A program made the translations under genes and the position numbers. 11,527 nucleotides of DNA from positions 1 to 11,527 of the forward strand of contig CAZXKD010000085.1 in assembly GCA_964641215.1 (NCBI GenBank). Reading direction: 5' to 3'. Positions 1-7,388 of the stretch are shown in pieces (positions within the stretch are counted from its first letter, which is position 1; every line of letters begins with the position of its first letter). This DNA is from 13-1-40CM-70-15 sp964641215 (GTDB lineage: Bacteria; Gemmatimonadota; Gemmatimonadetes; Gemmatimonadales; GWC2-71-9). The notes under the pieces are model-generated. The model saw nothing but the letters and a program-made list of their open reading frames with translations. It ran no database searches and was not told the origin of the DNA.

Positions 1-2
1 GT

Positions 3-1418
3 GCGGTCATGGCAGCCGTCGTGGTGGGCGTGGCGGGGCCGGTCGGGCTCGTCGGCACGCGCTGGGCGCTCGCCGCCCGGCCGGGCACGACCACGGCGGA
101 TATCGGGACGGCGGCGGTCGCGGGGCCCGTCGCGGCCGTATTCGGCCTCGTCGCCGTGATCCTGCTCGGGGCGCTGCTCGCGATGCTCGTGATCCCCCGG
201 GTCGCCCGACCCGTGGCGGGAGGCGCCCATCCGCTCGGACTCACCGTGCCGTCGCTGCAGCTCGCGGTCTCGTTCGCGATGCTCGTCGCCGCCGCTCAGC
301 TCACACGGCACGCGGGCAGGCTCGTGAGCGCGTCCCCGATCGAGGACCGCGCCAACGGCGAGATCTTCGAGGTCCGACTCCGCGCTCCGGCGACCGAGCG
401 CGCCGCCCGGTACGCCTCCTTGCTGCGGCGGCTCGACCGGGATGGGGAGTACGACGTGGCCAGCCTGTCCAGCCCGGGGACGCTGGTGGGACTGGGGATG
501 GTGGACCTCGTCCTCACCGACTGCGGTCGCTGCGCCGTAGACGGGATTTTCACTCCGCTTCGTCCCGTCTCCGTCGCGATCAGCGCCGTCAGTCCCGACA
601 CCTTCCGAGCGATGGGGATTGCCGTTCTGCAGGGGCGCGGCATCGCCGCCGCCGACTCGACCGGGGCTCCCCGCGTGGCCGTCATAAGTCGTTCGCTCGC
701 TCAAGAGCATTTCGAGGCGCAAGGCGCGCTGGGGCGAAAAATCCACGTCGGCCAGGGACCCGACGACGGCTGGTACACCGTCGTCGGCATCGTCGCGGAT
801 GGGCGGTCGGCGGCCTTCGGCGGCGCGTTCCAACCGCCCTACCAGGTCTACCTGAGCGCGCTGCAGTTCCCACCCGCGGCGGCCGACCTGCTCGTGCGTC
901 CGCGGGCGGTTGGCGCGCTGCAACGGGTCGAGCAGACGCTGCGTGCCAATCTGGGAGCCGCCGGGACCGTGGTGCGGCGGCTGCCGGAATCGCAACGCAT
1001 GACGGCCGAGGCCAGACCAGTGCAATGGTTCGAGCGGCTGGTCTCCCTCGAGGGCTGGGCGGTGCTGGCGATCGCGGTGCTGGGAACGTTCGCCGTGATG
1101 CAGGTGTGGGTGAACGCGCTGTTGCCGGAGCTCGCCGTCCGCCGCGCCGTGGGCGCGCGGCGGTGGCACATCTTCGGCTACGTGCTGCTGCGCGCCGCGG
1201 CGGTCGGGGCGGCCGGGACGTGTCTTGGCATCCTGGTCGGGGAAATGGCGTCCGACCCGCTCGCCGCGTTGCTCGGGGGGTTGCCGCTGTGGGACTTGGC
1301 GCTCATGCCTCGCCCCGCGTTGGTTCTGGTGGTTGCCGCCCTTGCCGGGGCGCTGATTCCTGCATGGCGGGCGGCGCGCTCCGACCCGGCGCCGGTGATG
1401 GCCAACCTGTCACCGTGA
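3..1418 (+). CDS. ADOP/MacB-like FtsX-family permease, 3' part (5' end outside window)
   Basis: This is the C-terminal part of an inner-membrane permease of the duplicated orphan type (ADOP), related to MacB/FtsX. The reading frame is open to the window edge and the first in-frame ATG (9) lies inside a hydrophobic segment, so the true start is upstream; complete family members are about 800 residues. Numbering from that ATG, hydrophobic segments lie near residues 38-64 and 78-100, followed by a periplasmic MacB-like domain (about 105-345) containing RVAVISRSLAQEHF and WYTVVGIVADGR. Three more membrane segments follow (about 348-372, 388-410, 430-455). The segment ELAVRRAVGARR and the ending PAWRAARSDPAPVM are typical of the second FtsX domain. 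No ATPase gene is visible nearby, as expected for orphan permeases. The substrate is unknown. An unusual CxxC pair (C172, C175) sits in the periplasmic part. The family call is firm; the ADOP subtype is inferred from the domain layout. Confidence 0.85.
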   Translation, partial: AVMAAVVVGVAGPVGLVGTRWALAARPGTTTADIGTAAVAGPVAAVFGLVAVILLGALLAMLVIPRVARPVAGGAHPLGLTVPSLQLAVSFAMLVAAAQLTRHAGRLVSASPIEDRANGEIFEVRLRAPATERAARYASLLRRLDRDGEYDVASLSSPGTLVGLGMVDLVLTDCGRCAVDGIFTPLRPVSVAISAVSPDTFRAMGIAVLQGRGIAAADSTGAPRVAVISRSLAQEHFEAQGALGRKIHVGQGPDDGWYTVVGIVADGRSAAFGGAFQPPYQVYLSALQFPPAAADLLVRPRAVGALQRVEQTLRANLGAAGTVVRRLPESQRMTAEARPVQWFERLVSLEGWAVLAIAVLGTFAVMQVWVNALLPELAVRRAVGARRWHIFGYVLLRAAAVGAAGTCLGILVGEMASDPLAALLGGLPLWDLALMPRPALVLVVAALAGALIPAWRAARSDPAPVMANLSP

Positions 1419-1437
1419 CCCTGGTCCGGGCGCCCGA

Positions 1438-1466
1438 TTGACCCGCTCGATGCGCGCGGCTAAGTT
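1438..1466 (+). promoter_or_regulatory. Candidate sigma70-type promoter for a leaderless fmdB-argS operon transcript
   Basis: TTGACC (1438-1443) matches the -35 consensus at five of six positions. It is separated by exactly 17 bp from TAAGTT (1461-1466), which fits TANNNT. Transcription would begin about 7-9 bases after the -10 box, at or just before the ATG at 1475, and no Shine-Dalgarno sequence precedes that ATG. The site lies in the largest intergenic gap of the window, between the permease stop and the first operon gene. A perfect 10-bp palindrome (CGGGCGCCCG, 1427-1436) abuts the -35 box and could be an operator or chance in GC-rich DNA; it has no T-tract, so it is not an obvious terminator. 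The -10 match is only three of six positions, so this remains a prediction. Confidence 0.45.
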
Positions 1467-1474
1467 GTTGCGCG

Positions 1475-1759
1475 ATGCCGACCTACGAGTACAAATGCCC
1501 CAATGGGCACGTGTTCGAGAAGTTCTTCCCAAAGATGACCAACCGGAGGCACGAGCGCTGCCCCCAGTGCGGCAAGCGCGCCGAACGAGTGATCTCCGGG
1601 GGTACTGGACTCGTGTTCAAGGGCTCGGGGTTCTACATCACCGACTACAAGCGCGCCGGCGAGAAGCACAAGGACGAGGGCGAGGCGAAACCCGCCGCCG
1701 AGCCGAAGCCGGAGTCCAAGCCCGGCGCCGGTAAGAAGAAAGACTCCACAGACAAGTGA
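1475..1759 (+). CDS. FmdB-family putative regulatory zinc-ribbon protein
   Basis: This small protein (94 aa) starts with MPTYEYKC and contains the paired-cysteine element RCPQCGKRAE (C29, C32) and the GSGFYITDYKR segment characteristic of FmdB-type zinc ribbons. The last 30 or so residues are a Lys/Glu/Pro/Ala-rich, probably disordered tail, also usual for the family. The first zinc knuckle is degenerate: where most members have CxxCGH, this one reads CPNGH (C8 to H12), so one metal ligand is absent or replaced by His12. The biochemical role of the family is poorly defined; it is named after a gene linked to formamidase regulation, and a regulatory or nucleic-acid-binding role is only presumed. 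No Shine-Dalgarno site precedes the ATG, consistent with leaderless translation. Its stop overlaps the argS start by GTGA, making it the likely first gene of the operon. Confidence 0.88.
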   Translation: MPTYEYKCPNGHVFEKFFPKMTNRRHERCPQCGKRAERVISGGTGLVFKGSGFYITDYKRAGEKHKDEGEAKPAAEPKPESKPGAGKKKDSTDK

Positions 1760-3402
1760 AGGCGCACGAGGTCATCCGTGCGGCGCTGGCGCGGGCCGCG
1801 GAGCGGCTCGGCGCGCCCGGGGCGGATGTGGCGCTCGAGCGGCCCCGCGACCCCGAGCACGGCGACCTCGCCACCAACCTAGCGCTCACGCTCGGCAAGA
1901 CGCTCAAGGCGAAGCCTCGCGATGTGGCTGGCCGCCTGGTGGCCGCGCTGAACCTGCCCAAGGGCCTGGTGCGCAAGACGGAGATCGCCGGCCCGGGCTT
2001 CATCAACTTCTTCCTCACCGAGGCCGAACTCTCCGCGGTCCTCGGCGCGGTGCTGGCCGCCGGGGCGCGCTACGGCCGGAGCGAGGCGGGGAAGGGAACG
2101 GCGATCAACGTCGAGTTCGTCTCGGCGAACCCCACCGGGCCGCTGCACGTGGGACACGGCCGCGGCGCGGCGCTCGGGGACGCCATCGCCAGTCTGCTGG
2201 AGTGGACCGGGCACGCCGTGACGCGCGAGTTCTACGTGAACGACGCCGGCACCCAGATCGACAAGCTGGCCCGCTCTCTCTGGGCGCGCGTGCAGCAGCA
2301 GGTCGGCCGCGCCGTGGCGGTGCCGGAAGGCGGCTATCAGGGCGACTACCTGGTCGAGCTCGCGGCGGGGATCCTGGCCAAGGAAGGACGCGGGTTCGCT
2401 GATCTCCCGGACGACGAGGGCCTGCGCCGCTGTCGCACCATCGGCATCGAGTCTCAGCGCGCGGAGCAGGACGACGATCTCCGGGCGTTCGGCGTCAGGT
2501 TCGACGTCGTCTGCTTCGAATCGGAACTCTACCGGCTGGGGCTGATCGACGAGGCGCTCCGGCAGCTGATCGAGCGGGGCCACACCTTCGAGCAGGATGG
2601 CGCGCTGTGGCTGCGCGCGACGGCGTTTGGGGACGACAAGGATCGCGTCCTCCGCAAGCGGGACGGCAGCTACACCTACCTGGTGCCGGACATCGCGTAC
2701 CACCGTCACAAGCGCGAGCGCGGCTTCCGCTACGCCATCGATATCTGGGGCGCCGATCATCACGGCTACGTGCCCCGGGTGCGGGCGGCGCTGCTGGCCC
2801 TCGGGCTGCCCGAGGATTTCTTCGCGGCCGAGATCGTGCAGCTGGTGCGGGTGATGCGTGGCGGGGAGGAGGTGCGCTTCTCCAAGCGCGCCGGCGATTT
2901 CGTCACGCTGCGCGACTTGTTCGAGGAGACCGGGGTTGGCGCGGCGCGCTACTTTTTTCTGATGCGGCGCGGCGACTCGCAGCTCGTGTTCGATGTGGAC
3001 CTCGCCAAGAGCCAGACCGACGAGAACCCGGTCTTCTACGCGCAGATGGCGCACGCGCGCATGAGCGGCATCTTCCGCGTGGCGGGGCGGGCACCCGACT
3101 CGGTGAGCGCCGACGGCGTTGATCTGAGCGCGCTCGAGGCTGCCGAAGAGATCGATCTCATGAAAGAGCTGGCCGCTTTCCCCGGCGTGGTGGCGCGGGC
3201 CGCCCAGGAGCGCGAGCCGCACCGCGTCACCGGGTTCCTCGACGGCCTGGCGCGGGTGACCCATGCCTGGTATCACAAGTACCGCGTGCTCGGCGAGCCC
3301 GCCCCTCAGGAGGGGGCGCGCCTGGTGCTGGCGCGCGCGGTGCGCCAGGTGCTCGCCAACGGCCTCACCCTGCTCGGCATCGCCGCTCCGGACCGGATGT
3401 GA
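1756..3402 (+). CDS. argS: Arginyl-tRNA synthetase
   Basis: ArgS is a class I aminoacyl-tRNA synthetase that charges tRNA-Arg with arginine using ATP in the cytoplasm. At 548 aa the length is normal. An N-terminal tRNA-recognition domain (about residues 3-85) is followed by the Rossmann catalytic domain carrying the HIGH-type motif as HVGH (131-134, within NPTGPLHVGHGRG). The KMSKS equivalent is FSKR (375-378, followed by AGDFVTLRDL), and a C-terminal DALR-type anticodon-binding helical domain runs from about 430 and ends in the usual APDRM-like tail. The GTG at 1756 is chosen because it gives the expected N-terminus (VKAHEVIRAALARAAERLG) and overlaps the fmdB stop in a GTGA quartet. The downstream kinase gene is joined in the same way, so translational coupling is likely. 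All key motifs look intact. Confidence 0.97.
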   Translation: MKAHEVIRAALARAAERLGAPGADVALERPRDPEHGDLATNLALTLGKTLKAKPRDVAGRLVAALNLPKGLVRKTEIAGPGFINFFLTEAELSAVLGAVLAAGARYGRSEAGKGTAINVEFVSANPTGPLHVGHGRGAALGDAIASLLEWTGHAVTREFYVNDAGTQIDKLARSLWARVQQQVGRAVAVPEGGYQGDYLVELAAGILAKEGRGFADLPDDEGLRRCRTIGIESQRAEQDDDLRAFGVRFDVVCFESELYRLGLIDEALRQLIERGHTFEQDGALWLRATAFGDDKDRVLRKRDGSYTYLVPDIAYHRHKRERGFRYAIDIWGADHHGYVPRVRAALLALGLPEDFFAAEIVQLVRVMRGGEEVRFSKRAGDFVTLRDLFEETGVGAARYFFLMRRGDSQLVFDVDLAKSQTDENPVFYAQMAHARMSGIFRVAGRAPDSVSADGVDLSALEAAEEIDLMKELAAFPGVVARAAQEREPHRVTGFLDGLARVTHAWYHKYRVLGEPAPQEGARLVLARAVRQVLANGLTLLGIAAPDRM

Positions 3403-4319
3403 CGATGAGTTTGCTGGTGGTCGGCTCGATCGCCCTCGATTCCGTCGCCACCCCCTTCGGTGAGACGGCGGACGCCCCCGGCGGCTCGGCGGTGTTCTTC
3501 AGCGCGGCCGGCTCCATCCTGCACCCGGTGCAGGTCGTCGGCGTAGTCGGCAGCGACTACCCGCTCGGCGCGCTCAAGAAGCTCGAGGCCCGCGGCGTTG
3601 ACCTGCGCGGGGTCGAGCGGGCCGACGGCGAGTCGTTCCGCTGGAAGGCCAAGTACTCCTACGATCTGGCGAGTCGCGAGACGCTGGACACGCGGCTCGG
3701 CGTGTTCGCGAGCTTCCGGCCCAAGCTGCCGGCGCCCTTCCGCGCCGCGCGCTTCGTGTTCCTCGGCAACATCGACCCCGAGCTGCAGCTCGGCGTCCTG
3801 GGCCAGATCGCGCGGCCCAAGCTGGTCGCGTGCGACACCATGAATTACTGGATCCACTCCCGGCGCGAGCGGCTGCTCGAGCTGCTGGGGCGCATCGACA
3901 TCCTCATGGTGAACGACGCCGAGGCGCGCGAGCTCTCCAGCGACTGGAACATTTATCGCGCCGCGCAGTGGATCCTGGAGCACGGCCCGAAGATGACCGT
4001 GATCAAGCAGGGCGAGCACGGGGCGCTGTTGGTCCGGCCCGACAGCACCTTCAAGGTGCCGGCCTACCCCCTCCAAGAGGTCTTCGACCCCACCGGGGCG
4101 GGGGACGCGTTCGCCGGCGGGTTCATGGCCTATCTCGCGAGCCGCGACGACCTGTCGTCGCCCGCGCTGCGTCGCGCTATGGTGTACGGTGCCGCCATGG
4201 GCTCCTTCGCCGTCGAGAAGTTCGGGGTCGATGGGTTCGACCACGTCACCCCGGCCGATGTCCGGGCCCGGGTCCGCGCCTTCAAAGACCTGGTGCATTT
4301 CGACCTGGAGGACGAGTGA
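3399..4319 (+). CDS. PfkB-family (ribokinase-like) sugar or nucleoside kinase
   Basis: This cytoplasmic kinase of 306 aa belongs to the PfkB/ribokinase superfamily, which phosphorylates a sugar or nucleoside hydroxyl using ATP. The N-terminal strand LLVVGSIALDSV is followed by the glycine-rich GGSAVFFSAAG segment (about 28-38). The C-terminal signature DPTGAGDAFAGGF begins at residue 230, with D236 as the expected catalytic base and the GAGD loop as the anion hole. The internal segment VACDTMNYWI is a further recognisable block. The substrate cannot be read from sequence; placement beside purM hints at purine or ribose metabolism but does not prove it. The GTG at 3399 forms a GTGA overlap with the argS stop; the ATG at 3405, two codons later, is an equally reasonable start. 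The stop overlaps the purM start. Confidence 0.9.
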   Translation: MTMSLLVVGSIALDSVATPFGETADAPGGSAVFFSAAGSILHPVQVVGVVGSDYPLGALKKLEARGVDLRGVERADGESFRWKAKYSYDLASRETLDTRLGVFASFRPKLPAPFRAARFVFLGNIDPELQLGVLGQIARPKLVACDTMNYWIHSRRERLLELLGRIDILMVNDAEARELSSDWNIYRAAQWILEHGPKMTVIKQGEHGALLVRPDSTFKVPAYPLQEVFDPTGAGDAFAGGFMAYLASRDDLSSPALRRAMVYGAAMGSFAVEKFGVDGFDHVTPADVRARVRAFKDLVHFDLEDE

Positions 4320-5341
4320 CGGAGCGCTACGCCGCCGCGGGCGTGAGCCTCGACGCCGCCGAGGAGGCCCGGCGCCGCATCGCCGAGCTGGTGCGCGCCA
4401 CGCGCACCCCGCTCGCGTTGGGGCGCGTCGGCGCGTTCGGCGGGATGGTGCGCGTGCCGCCCGGCATGCGACGGCCGGCGCTCGTCCTCTCGACCGACGG
4501 GGTCGGCACCAAGGTGCTGGTCGCGCTGCGTGCCGGCGTCCACGACACCGTCGGGGAGGATCTCGTCAATCACTGCGTGAACGACATCCTGGTGCACGGC
4601 GCCGTGCCGGTGGCGTTCCTGGACTACATCGCCACCGGGACGCTCGTGCCCGCCGTCGCCGCCGCGCTAGTCGAGGGCGTCGCCCGCGGCTGCCGTGCCC
4701 ACCAAATGACGCTCGCGGGCGGCGAGACCGCCCAACTGCCCGAACTCTACGCAGCGGGGCAGTACGACCTCGCCGGCACCATCGTCGGAGTCGTCGAGGA
4801 GGACCAAGCCCTGCACGGGGACCGGGTCGCCCCTGGCGACGTGTTGATCGGCTACGCGTCGAACGGACTGCACACCAACGGGTACACGTTGGCCAGGCAG
4901 ATCGTGTTCGAGCGGCTGCGACTCGCCGTGCAGGACCGCTTCCCCGACACCGACCGGAGCGTGGCACAGGTATTGCTCGAGGTGCACCGGAGCTACGCCA
5001 CGGCCGTGCTGCCGATCGTCACGCGCGTGCACGCGCTCGCCCATATTACGGGCGGCGGGATCCCGGGGAACCTGGTGCGGGTATTGCCCGAGGGCTTGGA
5101 AGCCGTGGTGGACGCCCGCAGCTGGCCCTGGCCGACGGTCTTCCGCGTGCTGATGCGCGCCGGCGCGGTGTCCGTCGGCGAGATGCGGCGAGTCTTCAAT
5201 CTGGGCGTGGGCCTCATCGCCGTTGCCGGCCACGCCGAAGTGGACGGTCTCCTGCGCGCCGCCAAGGCCGCGGCCGTCGACACGTGGATCATCGGGGACG
5301 TGCGCCCCGGCACCGCCGGCGTTCGCTTCACGGAGCGGTGA
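4316..5341 (+). CDS. purM: Phosphoribosylformylglycinamidine cyclo-ligase (AIR synthetase)
   Basis: PurM catalyses the ATP-dependent ring closure of FGAM to 5-aminoimidazole ribonucleotide, the fifth step of purine synthesis. The 341-aa length is typical. Recognisable blocks include the YAAAGVSLDAAEE N-terminus, the nucleotide-binding STDGVGTK (D61-K66), DLVNHCVNDILVHGA, the GGETAQLP loop (G135 onward), NGLHTNGYTLAR, HITGGGIPGN and the late FNLGVGLI block. The frame is open far upstream, but the GTG at 4316 is chosen because homology begins there and because it overlaps the kinase stop in a GTGA quartet. No other purine genes are in the window, so purM here belongs to a mixed housekeeping operon rather than a pur cluster. 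No missing active-site residue is apparent. Confidence 0.97.
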   Translation: MTERYAAAGVSLDAAEEARRRIAELVRATRTPLALGRVGAFGGMVRVPPGMRRPALVLSTDGVGTKVLVALRAGVHDTVGEDLVNHCVNDILVHGAVPVAFLDYIATGTLVPAVAAALVEGVARGCRAHQMTLAGGETAQLPELYAAGQYDLAGTIVGVVEEDQALHGDRVAPGDVLIGYASNGLHTNGYTLARQIVFERLRLAVQDRFPDTDRSVAQVLLEVHRSYATAVLPIVTRVHALAHITGGGIPGNLVRVLPEGLEAVVDARSWPWPTVFRVLMRAGAVSVGEMRRVFNLGVGLIAVAGHAEVDGLLRAAKAAAVDTWIIGDVRPGTAGVRFTER

Positions 5342-5349
5342 GTCACTGC

Positions 5350-5355
5350 AGGAGG
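5350..5355 (+). promoter_or_regulatory. Strong Shine-Dalgarno site for the exported-protein gene
   Basis: AGGAGG lies four bases upstream of the ATG at 5360, in the 18-bp gap after purM. It is the only near-perfect Shine-Dalgarno sequence in the window; most other starts here rely on overlap with the preceding gene or have no clear site. It fixes the start of the downstream gene and suggests that gene is translated independently of, and perhaps more strongly than, its neighbours. Confidence 0.75.
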
Positions 5356-5359
5356 ACGC

Positions 5360-6292
5360 ATGAACCGGCTTGCTTGCATCCTGACGACGCTCAGCGCGAC
5401 GGCGGGGTCGCTCGCGGCGCAGACGGAGTGCAGTGCCGTGGCGACGCAGGCCCAAACGATCTGCAACCGGGCGGTCGACGCGTACAAGACGTTCCAGCCG
5501 CTCGGCGGCATCGCCATCAGCGGCGGCGACCCGGAGCTCGGCACCGCGCGGGGACTGGGCGGCCCCGGGCACCTCTTCGTCTCGGCGCGCGTCAACGCGG
5601 TGAAAGCCGCCATCCCGAACCCCGACACCACGCAGGCGAAGATCTCCGGCCTCGTCCCGGCGCCGGTGGTCGAAGGCGGCGTCGGGCTGCTCCGGGGCAT
5701 GGGTGGCGGCCTGCTCTCGGTGGATGCGCTCGTGTCGGCGACCCTGCTGCCGACGAACCTCACCAAGCTCTCCGTCGATTCCAATGCGACGAAGATCGGC
5801 AGCATGGCGCTGGGCGTCGGCTACGGCGCGCGCGTGGGGATCCTGAACGGCGCGTTCCCGATCCCCTCGGTGTCGGTGAGCGTGATGCGCCGCTCCCTGC
5901 CGCGCGTGCGGTACGGCGACCTCTCCACAAGCGACAACTACCAATTCGACACCGACCTCAAGGCGACCAACGTCCGGGTCGCGGCCAGCCTGCGATTCAT
6001 CCTGCTCGACGTCGCGGCCGGCTTCGGGTTCGATCACTACAGCAGCACCGGCCACCTCCGGTTCTACAACAATCCGCCGCTCAACACCACGATTCAGACG
6101 ATCACCGTTCCGGTGACCAACAACCGCCAGGTGTTGTTCGCGGACGCGGGGCTGAACCTCATGGTGCTCAAGCTGGTCGGCGAAGTCGGCTATCAGACCG
6201 GGAAAGACCAGAAGCTCAGCACCAATTACCGCGACTTCGACCCCACCGCGGGGCATGTGTACGGAGGCATCGGCGTCCGCTTCAGCTTCTGA
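5360..6292 (+). CDS. Unrecognised exported protein, probable outer-membrane beta-barrel
   Basis: I do not recognise the family of this 310-aa protein. It opens with a short signal peptide (MNRLACILTTLSATAGSLAA), with likely cleavage before Q21. Two cysteines follow at residues 24 and 35 and could form a disulphide. The rest shows alternating hydrophobic/polar stretches rich in Gly, Ser, Thr and Asn, such as MALGVGYGARVGI, VRVAASLRFILLDVAAGFGF and LFADAGLNLMVLKLVGEVGY. It ends in a short strand terminating in Phe (YGGIGVRFSF), the usual C-terminal signature of outer-membrane barrels recognised by the BAM machinery. No lipobox is evident. It sits between purM and ribD with short gaps (18 and 22 bp), so it is probably co-transcribed, though a structural link to either pathway is not obvious. 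A periplasmic beta-rich protein is the main alternative. Confidence 0.7.
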   Translation: MNRLACILTTLSATAGSLAAQTECSAVATQAQTICNRAVDAYKTFQPLGGIAISGGDPELGTARGLGGPGHLFVSARVNAVKAAIPNPDTTQAKISGLVPAPVVEGGVGLLRGMGGGLLSVDALVSATLLPTNLTKLSVDSNATKIGSMALGVGYGARVGILNGAFPIPSVSVSVMRRSLPRVRYGDLSTSDNYQFDTDLKATNVRVAASLRFILLDVAAGFGFDHYSSTGHLRFYNNPPLNTTIQTITVPVTNNRQVLFADAGLNLMVLKLVGEVGYQTGKDQKLSTNYRDFDPTAGHVYGGIGVRFSF

Positions 6293-6314
6293 GCGCGGGC
6301 CCGAAGCCGAGGCC

Positions 6315-7388
6315 ATGCGACGCGCCCTCGATCTCGCACGGCGAGGTTGGGGGCGCGTCGCGCCGAATCCCCTGGTCGGGGCCGTCGTTGTGCGGGACGG
6401 CGCGGTGGTGGGCGAGGGCTTCCACGAGGAATACGGCAGCCCCCACGCCGAGGTGAACGCGCTGGCCCGGGCGGGCGCCTCCGCCCGCGGCGGGGAGCTC
6501 GTCGTCAACCTCGAGCCCTGCGCCCACTCCGGGAAGACACCCCCGTGCACCGACGCGATCCTCGCCGCCGGCGTGCGGCGCGTCGTCGCCGCGATCCGCG
6601 ACCCCGATCCCCAGGCGGGCGGCGGGCTCGACCTCCTGCGCCGGCGTGGCGTCGCGGTCGAGGAGGGGGTGCTGGCCGAGGAGGCGGCCGCCCTCAACGC
6701 CCCGTTCCTGTTCGCGCGCGAGCAGCGGCAGCGCCCCTTCGTCGCGCTGAAGCTGGCCACCTCGATCGACGGTCGCATCGCCGACTCGGGCGGCCGCTCC
6801 GAGTGGGTCTCCGGACCCGAGGCACGGGAGTACGTCCACTGGCTGCGCGCTGGCTTCGATGCGATCGCCGTGGGCGGCACCACGGCCCTGAGAGACAACC
6901 CGCAGCTCACCGTGCGGGGCGGCGTCGTTCCGCGCCAGCCGCCGGTGCGCATCGTGTTCGATCGCCGCGCCATGCTCAACACCGGCGTCACGCTGGTCCG
7001 CACGGCGCGTGAAGTGCCGACCTGGGTCGTGGCCTCGCCCCAGGCGCCGGAGACGAGCGTATCGCTGCTCGAGCGCGCCGGCGTGCGCGTGTTCCGGCCG
7101 GAGTCGCTGGGCGCGGGGCTCGCGCAACTGCGCGAGGCCGGGATCCACTCGGTGTTATGTGAAGGGGGCGGCGCGCTGGGCGCGAAACTCCTCGTCGAAG
7201 GCCTGGTGGACCGGCTCTACTGGGTCCAGGCGCCGGTCTGGCTCGGCGATGGCGCCGTTCCGGCGTTTCCCGGCGTGCCCGCGACGCCGCTGGAGCAGGC
7301 GCCGCGCTGGGTCCCCGTGGAGCGGCGGGCCTTGGGCCCGGATACATTATTGGTCATGGATCGACGGCTATGTTTACCGGCATCGTGA
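6315..7388 (+). CDS. ribD: Bifunctional pyrimidine deaminase/reductase of riboflavin synthesis
   Basis: RibD carries out the second and third steps of riboflavin synthesis: deamination of the diaminopyrimidine product of GTP cyclohydrolase II, then NADPH-dependent reduction of its ribose. The N-terminal deaminase domain has the zinc ligands H44 (in PHAEV, with E46 as proton shuttle), C69 (EPCAHSGK) and C78 (TPPCTDA). The C-terminal reductase domain (about 145-357) has RPFVALKLATSIDGRIA, AIAVGGTTALRDNPQLTVR and CEGGGALGAKLLVEGLVDRLYW. The start is placed at the ATG at 6315 because family similarity (MRRALDLARRGWG) begins there. An in-frame ATG at 6255 would add 20 Ala/Ser/Glu-rich residues and overlap the previous gene, and neither start has a good Shine-Dalgarno site. 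The length of 357 aa is normal. The gene overlaps ribE by 19 bp. Confidence 0.95.
   Translation: MRRALDLARRGWGRVAPNPLVGAVVVRDGAVVGEGFHEEYGSPHAEVNALARAGASARGGELVVNLEPCAHSGKTPPCTDAILAAGVRRVVAAIRDPDPQAGGGLDLLRRRGVAVEEGVLAEEAAALNAPFLFAREQRQRPFVALKLATSIDGRIADSGGRSEWVSGPEAREYVHWLRAGFDAIAVGGTTALRDNPQLTVRGGVVPRQPPVRIVFDRRAMLNTGVTLVRTAREVPTWVVASPQAPETSVSLLERAGVRVFRPESLGAGLAQLREAGIHSVLCEGGGALGAKLLVEGLVDRLYWVQAPVWLGDGAVPAFPGVPATPLEQAPRWVPVERRALGPDTLLVMDRRLCLPAS

Noticed and set aside
1419..1440. Rho-independent terminator after the permease gene
   Set aside because: The CGGGCGCCCG palindrome has no loop and no following T-run, so it does not fit an intrinsic terminator.
1879..3276. A 465-codon open frame on the minus strand opposite argS
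   Set aside because: It is a mirror of argS codon bias with no motif, and argS itself has intact catalytic motifs throughout.
6293..6314. Possible FMN riboswitch leader upstream of ribD
   Set aside because: The gap is only 22 bp and shows no RFN-like conserved blocks.
4189..6456. A 755-codon plus-strand frame overlapping purM, the exported-protein gene and ribD
   Set aside because: The product is almost entirely Arg/Ala/Gly/Pro and lies out of frame with three recognised proteins.
4667..7003. A 778-codon open frame on the minus strand across purM, the exported-protein gene and ribD
   Set aside because: Its translation is Arg/Ala/Pro/His-rich with no recognisable domain, and it runs opposite three well-supported genes. 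Long antisense frames are expected in DNA this GC-rich.
7343..7369. AT-rich patch (TACATTATTGG) just before ribE that resembles a -10 box
   Set aside because: No -35 element occurs at suitable spacing, and the bases encode the conserved end of ribD; more likely coding sequence than an internal promoter.
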